DNA from: DASPKM01 sp035628135
GTDB taxonomy: Bacteria > Bacteroidota > Bacteroidia > Chitinophagales > Chitinophagaceae
Assembly: GCA_035628135.1 (NCBI GenBank)
Contig: DASPKM010000013.1
Coordinates: 1 to 64,000 of the forward strand
Length of the DNA: 64,000 nucleotides
Reading direction: 5' to 3'
Below are positions 60,048 through 64,000 of the stretch, piece by piece. Position 1 is the stretch's first letter. The number at the start of each line of letters is the position of its first letter. A model generated the notes under the pieces. It saw nothing but the letters and a program-made list of their open reading frames with translations, was not told the DNA's origin and did no database searches. The position numbers were made by a program, and so were the translations under genes.

Positions 60048-61301
60048 ATGGAACATAGGTTCATACAAAACAGGGATATCGTTATGTTCAGTATGCAGCC
60101 GTGGGACGCTGCAACTGCCTGCAATTTCAAGGAAATGGCCTTTGAATTTGCAAAGCATAACCGCGTCCTGTATGTGAACCGCGCCATCGACAGGATATCC
60201 GTGATCAAACACCGGCAAAGCAAATTGGTGCAGTCGCGCATGGCTACCGTAAAGCAGGGCACCGATGAATTGATACCCATTCAACCCGGCCTGTGGGTGC
60301 ACAATCCGCGCACCGTATTGGAATCGCTGAACTGGATGCCGGTAGCAGGATTGTACGAAGCAGCCAACCGCATCAACAGCAAACGGCTGGCGAGAGAGAT
60401 GAATAAGATCATCAAACGCCTGGGATTTTCCAACGTGCTGCTGATAAACGACAATGATTTTTTCCGGGGCATAGACCTGAAGGAACTGGTGGACTGCACG
60501 GACTATATTTTCTATATCCGCGATTACCTGAACTATCAACCGTGGTTCCGCAGGCATGGCCCTCGAATGGAAAAGAAGATGATCGAAAAGTCGGACCTCA
60601 TCGTGGCCAATTCATTGTACCTGGCCAATTATGCAGCTCAGTATAATCCCCTGAGCTACGACATTGGACAAGGTTGCGACCTGGAAAGTTACCTCGTTGA
60701 AAATCCACCGGTGCCCGACGATCTTAAAAATATTCCGCGCCCGATCATTGGTTATACAGGCGCGATCAGCGGCACGCGGCTCGATAAAGAGATATTCCTG
60801 CACATTGCCGAACAATTGCCGGAATGCAGCATAGTATTGGTGGGGCCGGTAACCGATGGGTTTGATGCGGAAGCCTTGCGCGCCCATGCTAACATCCATT
60901 TCCTCGGAACCAAACCACCGGCAGCAGTACCAGGGTACGTGCATTATTTCGATGTTTGCCTGAACCCGCAACTGGTGAACCAGCTTACCGTTGGCAACTA
61001 TCCCCGCAAGGCCGATGAATACCTGGCGATGGGAAAACCGATGGTGGCCACCGAAACAGAGACGATGAAGTTCTTTGCAGACTATGTATACCTCTGCAAG
61101 AACAAGGAGGAATATGTAGGGCACATCCGTTCCATACTGTCCGATCCGGCAAAACAGAACGGCATTGTAAAACAACAGCGCCGCGCATTTGCACTGTCGC
61201 ACTCATGGACGGAAAGCATCGGCAGGCTGGGCGATGCATTTCATGACTATCAACTCAAAAAAAAGAAAGCGTATGAAAGAGGACAACAACTGGCAGGATG
61301 A
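60048..61301 (+). CDS. glycosyltransferase, GT-B fold (GT4-like)
   Basis: The ATG at 60048 gives 417 residues. A TTG ten codons earlier is possible but less likely. The N-terminal half has DIVMFSMQPWD; the C-terminal half has PRPIIGYTGAISGTRLDK, SIVLVGPV, IHFLGTKP, and PRKADEYLAMGKPMVATE, which are the ligand-binding landmarks of the GT4 group (the last being the nucleotide-sugar-binding region). It is a retaining enzyme type that adds a sugar to the lipid-linked repeat unit in the cytoplasm. Its end overlaps the small membrane peptide gene. Confidence 0.85.
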   Translation: MEHRFIQNRDIVMFSMQPWDAATACNFKEMAFEFAKHNRVLYVNRAIDRISVIKHRQSKLVQSRMATVKQGTDELIPIQPGLWVHNPRTVLESLNWMPVAGLYEAANRINSKRLAREMNKIIKRLGFSNVLLINDNDFFRGIDLKELVDCTDYIFYIRDYLNYQPWFRRHGPRMEKKMIEKSDLIVANSLYLANYAAQYNPLSYDIGQGCDLESYLVENPPVPDDLKNIPRPIIGYTGAISGTRLDKEIFLHIAEQLPECSIVLVGPVTDGFDAEALRAHANIHFLGTKPPAAVPGYVHYFDVCLNPQLVNQLTVGNYPRKADEYLAMGKPMVATETETMKFFADYVYLCKNKEEYVGHIRSILSDPAKQNGIVKQQRRAFALSHSWTESIGRLGDAFHDYQLKKKKAYERGQQLAG

Positions 61302-61416
61302 TTTGAATAAGCGATTTGAATGGTACGATAATAAATACCGTCACAACGAAGTGTTGACGACCGCGTTCATCATTTTCTTTCTGGTGACGATGTTTGTAAA
61401 ATTCCTTTTCTTCTAA
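61273..61416 (+). CDS. 47-residue single-pass membrane peptide in the exopolysaccharide operon
   Basis: The ATG at 61273 lies within the end of the glycosyltransferase gene (29-base overlap) and the stop is two bases before the polymerase gene. The peptide starts MKEDNNWQDDLNKRFEWYDN and ends with a hydrophobic helix of about 19 residues (AFIIFFLVTMFVKFLFF). Tight packing between two operon genes and the clean topology support a real product. I recognise no family. It may adjust or anchor the polymerase. Confidence 0.6.
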   Translation: MKEDNNWQDDLNKRFEWYDNKYRHNEVLTTAFIIFFLVTMFVKFLFF

Positions 61417-61418
61417 CT

Positions 61419-62924
61419 ATGGCATCACTGGCTGTACAAATAGGAGCGTCGATCAAGAAGTGGTTGCATTACCAGTTCATCGAAAAAAAGCTGAATACGG
61501 TTTTCGGCTTCCTATTGATGGCAGTGTGGGCAGTTGTGTTTGTATACTACCTTGTATTTGTAAATTACCTGTTTGCCATCGGATCGGTGGTGCTGGTAAT
61601 GCTGATAACACTGGCGGTGGCCTGCATGCTATATCCTTATTTCGGGTACTATTTCACGATTATCTTGTCGTGCATCATATTTTCTCCCGACCGGATATTA
61701 GGAAGCGCGCCCATGCCATTGGGCATGGCCGTGGAATTAGTGACCTATTTCACTTTCCTGGGCACCGTTACCAAGCACCAGCTCAAGCAGGAGATCGACC
61801 GTTCGTTCTGGAGGCATCCCATTACGGTGATGCTGATCATCATCTTACTTTATTATACCATACAGGCGGTCAATCCTTCGTTGCAAAGCCAATTGGGATG
61901 GTTCAACTATTACCGCAAGTTCATCAGCTTCCTGGCGTTTTTCTTCATCACCTATTGCCTGTTGAACTCGAAAGAGAGGATCAGGTTCTTCATCAATTTT
62001 TGGGTGGTGGTGGTAACCTTGCTGGCATTGTACGCCTGTAAGCAGCAGATATTTGGTTTTGCGGGATGGGAAATGCGGTGGATCATGGCCGATGAAAAGA
62101 GGCTGGAGTTGTTGTTCCAGACGGGCATGATGCGCAAGTTCTCGATACTGGCCGACCCCGCGGCTTCCGGGGTATTGTTCGCTTCGTTCATGGTGTTGCT
62201 GCTGATCCTGGGGCTGCGCACTTCCAACATGAAGAAGAAATGGCTCTATTTCGCCTGTGCGGCCATCAATTTATATGCATTCATGGCTTCGGGCACGCGC
62301 ACCAGTAATATCATCCTGCTCGGTGGCATATTATTTTATGCTATTGCCACGATCAATGAAAAAAGAACCGTGCGCTTTGTAACCGCGGCCGCCCTGGGAT
62401 TTGTATTGCTGATATCGCTGCCCATTCATAACCCGGTGTTGATAAGGATACGCTCTACTTTCGAGGGTTCAAAGGACCCCTCGGCGGCATTCAGGGATAT
62501 GAACAGGGCGCGCATTCAACCGTATATTTATTCGCACCCTATCGGGGGCGGCATCAATACCTGCATTCCCGAAGGGCTTGTTTACAGTCCCGGCCATTAC
62601 CTGGCCAGCTTTCCTTCGGACAGCGGGTATCTTAAAATCGCCGTGGAGCAGGGCTGGATAGGGCTTGCAATAGCCTTAACTTTTTACTACCTTATCATGC
62701 GAACAGGCATTAAAAATTTCTACCGGGCCCGGGCACCCGAGATCAGGATGTGGTACATAGCGCTGGCGGGCTTTGTGTTCGGATTGCTGATCGGGCAGTT
62801 CTCGCAGATTGTGATAGGCCAGTATCCCACGATTTTCCTTTTCTATGGATCCGCTGTTGTTTTTATCAAGCTAGTTAAATATGAAAATGGCAACCGGCAA
62901 CAAGACAATCTACAACCCCTATAA
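61419..62924 (+). CDS. O-antigen polymerase/ligase-like membrane protein (Wzy-type)
   Basis: The 501-residue protein has about 11 membrane helices and a large periplasmic loop (about 345-405) with RARIQPYIYSHPIGGGINTC and PSDSGYLKIAVEQGWIG. The pattern 'xxxHPxxGxG...S...xxxxExGxxG' is that of O-antigen ligase and Wzy polymerases. Such proteins polymerise lipid-linked repeats or ligate them to an acceptor in the periplasm. With the Wzc-like protein in the same operon, polymerisation is the more likely role. No flippase or Wza-type exporter gene lies within the window. Confidence 0.85.
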   Translation: MASLAVQIGASIKKWLHYQFIEKKLNTVFGFLLMAVWAVVFVYYLVFVNYLFAIGSVVLVMLITLAVACMLYPYFGYYFTIILSCIIFSPDRILGSAPMPLGMAVELVTYFTFLGTVTKHQLKQEIDRSFWRHPITVMLIIILLYYTIQAVNPSLQSQLGWFNYYRKFISFLAFFFITYCLLNSKERIRFFINFWVVVVTLLALYACKQQIFGFAGWEMRWIMADEKRLELLFQTGMMRKFSILADPAASGVLFASFMVLLLILGLRTSNMKKKWLYFACAAINLYAFMASGTRTSNIILLGGILFYAIATINEKRTVRFVTAAALGFVLLISLPIHNPVLIRIRSTFEGSKDPSAAFRDMNRARIQPYIYSHPIGGGINTCIPEGLVYSPGHYLASFPSDSGYLKIAVEQGWIGLAIALTFYYLIMRTGIKNFYRARAPEIRMWYIALAGFVFGLLIGQFSQIVIGQYPTIFLFYGSAVVFIKLVKYENGNRQQDNLQPL

Positions 62925-62925
62925 C

Positions 62926-63621
62926 ATGAAACAGGTAATTGTAAGCTTACTGATGTTAACCACCGCAGCCGCTTTCGGACAGGTGCGCAATGCAACCGAT
63001 ACCGGCAAGGTATTCGACGTACGGGAGAAACTGGTGCAACTGGCCATGCAAAACCCTACGTACGAAGTGGTAGACCGCAACGTAAACAAATCGTTGTACG
63101 AACTGCGCAAGGCCAAGGGAGGATGGCTTGGCGTGGTGAGCGTAGCAGGCAATGTAAACGAGTTCACCATCAATCCTCCACCCACCGCTGCGCCCGGAGG
63201 CTTTGCCAACTTTTATCCACGGTATAATATTTCGGTAACTGTTCCACTCGACCTGTTCATCAACAAAAGCAACGATGTAAAGATTGCGCGGGAAAACTAT
63301 CTCATCGCCGAAGCCAACCGCAATGACCGTTACCGGCAGATACGCGCCGAAGTGCTGACCAAGTACGAAGACTACCTGATGCACAAGGAAAGGCTGGAGT
63401 CGCAGGTGCGCATTACGCAGGAGGAGCATACCATTTTTAAATCCAAGGAAAGGGATTTTGAAGACGGCATCATCAACCTGGACGAGTATACCCGCGCCTC
63501 AAAAGCCTATGAAGAAATGAGGCTGCGCCGCAGCGAGTACCAACGCAATGTAAACGTAGCAAAATACGACCTGGAGCGAATGATCGGCGTGCCGCTGGAG
63601 GAAGCCTTAGCCACCAAATAG
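62926..63621 (+). CDS. short TolC-like outer-membrane-factor protein
   Basis: I take the ATG at 62926, which follows the polymerase stop at once and starts a signal peptide (MKQVIVSLLMLTTAAAFGQ), giving 231 residues. A frame 15 codons longer would overlap the polymerase gene. The protein carries one TolC-type unit: two strand regions (NISVTVPLDLFINK) and long helices with RAEVLTKYEDYLMHKERLE and IINLDEYTRASKAYEEMRLR. Normal TolC has about 430 residues and two such units. A half-size form would have to assemble as a larger oligomer, or serve in another way. Its place in the operon suggests polysaccharide export. Confidence 0.7.
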   Translation: MKQVIVSLLMLTTAAAFGQVRNATDTGKVFDVREKLVQLAMQNPTYEVVDRNVNKSLYELRKAKGGWLGVVSVAGNVNEFTINPPPTAAPGGFANFYPRYNISVTVPLDLFINKSNDVKIARENYLIAEANRNDRYRQIRAEVLTKYEDYLMHKERLESQVRITQEEHTIFKSKERDFEDGIINLDEYTRASKAYEEMRLRRSEYQRNVNVAKYDLERMIGVPLEEALATK

Positions 63622-63631
63622 CCTTAACCCG

Positions 63632-64000
63632 ATGCAACAACCAACATCAGCGTTTGCTTCGGTTGAGAAAGAGAAAATATTTTTCCCTAACCTGGACGGG
63701 CTGCGCTTCTTTTCATTCTTCATCGTGTTCCTTTATCACACGTATTTGTCCTTTTTCAACAATGTAAAGGACACCAGTCCCGAAGCCTTCGGGGTGGTAG
63801 GATTTTTATTCAGGAACGGCAACCTGGGCGTGAACTTTTTCTTTGTGCTCAGCGGGTTTCTGATAACCTACCTGCTGATAAAGGAAAAAGAGATCAAGGG
63901 CACCATCCACGTGCCCAATTTTTATATCCGGCGCATCCTGCGCATCTGGCCGCTGTTTTACCTGTGCGTGTTCATAGGGTTCATCATTTTTCCCATCATT
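63632..64000 (+). CDS. acyltransferase family 3 protein, cut by the window edge
   Basis: The frame from ATG 63632 stays open for 123 codons to the right edge. It starts with FFPNLDGLRFFSFFIVFLYH (the N-terminal helix with the conserved His) and continues with NLGVNFFFVLSGFLITYLLI and YIRRILRIWPLFYL. These are typical of the OafA/YrhL type. This is the second acyltransferase of the operon, 10 bases after the TolC-like gene. Confidence 0.88.
   Translation, partial: MQQPTSAFASVEKEKIFFPNLDGLRFFSFFIVFLYHTYLSFFNNVKDTSPEAFGVVGFLFRNGNLGVNFFFVLSGFLITYLLIKEKEIKGTIHVPNFYIRRILRIWPLFYLCVFIGFIIFPII

Noticed and set aside
1..64000. tRNA, rRNA or insertion sequence within the window
   Set aside because: I saw no tRNA-like cloverleaf, rRNA segment, transposase motif or flanking target duplication on either strand.

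Overview
The window looks like a chromosomal segment of a Bacteroidota bacterium, most likely of the Chitinophagaceae type (inference). The signs are several large secreted proteins with a type IX secretion (T9SS) C-terminal sorting domain (YPNP motif), RHS/YD proteins with the N-terminal layout usual in that phylum, candidate promoters of the form TAnnTTTG, and few Shine-Dalgarno sequences. I see no rRNA, tRNA, CRISPR array or insertion sequence.

Layout. (1) 1-2219: an AT-rich accessory patch with small, partly decayed genes, an XRE regulator and an immunity-like gene. (2) 2222-11889 (minus strand): an operon of a coiled-coil/outer-membrane-barrel protein, a YD-repeat wall protein, a small periplasmic protein, an RHS toxin and its presumed immunity protein with an L7/L12 C-terminal-like fold. 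(3) 12028-13067: two tandem paralogous lipoproteins with a 43-residue membrane peptide between them. (4) 13083-21511: a CPA1 Na+/H+ antiporter, a second RHS protein with a hydrophobic tail, a T9SS protein, and two full copies plus one remnant of a membrane-anchored family ending in GDAFR. (5) 21657-24534: a multi-PAS histidine kinase facing a single-domain response regulator. (6) 24682-30679: a lipoprotein, a GT-C-like integral membrane protein, and a UbiA phosphoribosyltransferase - DprE1 - DprE2 - HAD phosphatase operon. Together these four enzymes give a coherent route to polyprenyl-phospho-D-arabinofuranose, with the GT-C protein as a plausible user of that donor. (7) 30729-44003: three paralogous secreted esterases carrying 2, 5 and 13 PKD-like repeats, and a PKD-containing glycoside-hydrolase-like protein, all T9SS cargo. 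(8) 44412-49735: surface polysaccharide genes (three family 2 glycosyltransferases and a sugar-phosphate transferase fused to a receiver-like domain), headed by a response regulator. (9) 50059-56430: a 2123-residue modular T9SS protein with three copies of a domain I do not recognise. (10) 56619-64000: an exopolysaccharide operon (Wzc-like protein, two acyltransferases, glycosyltransferase, small membrane peptide, Wzy/ligase-like polymerase, short TolC-like protein) that runs off the right edge.

Taken together the window is devoted to the cell surface: polymorphic toxins, secreted hydrolases and adhesin-like proteins, arabinose donor synthesis, and regulated exopolysaccharide assembly. Three copies of an AT-rich inverted repeat sit between genes at 26889-32735.
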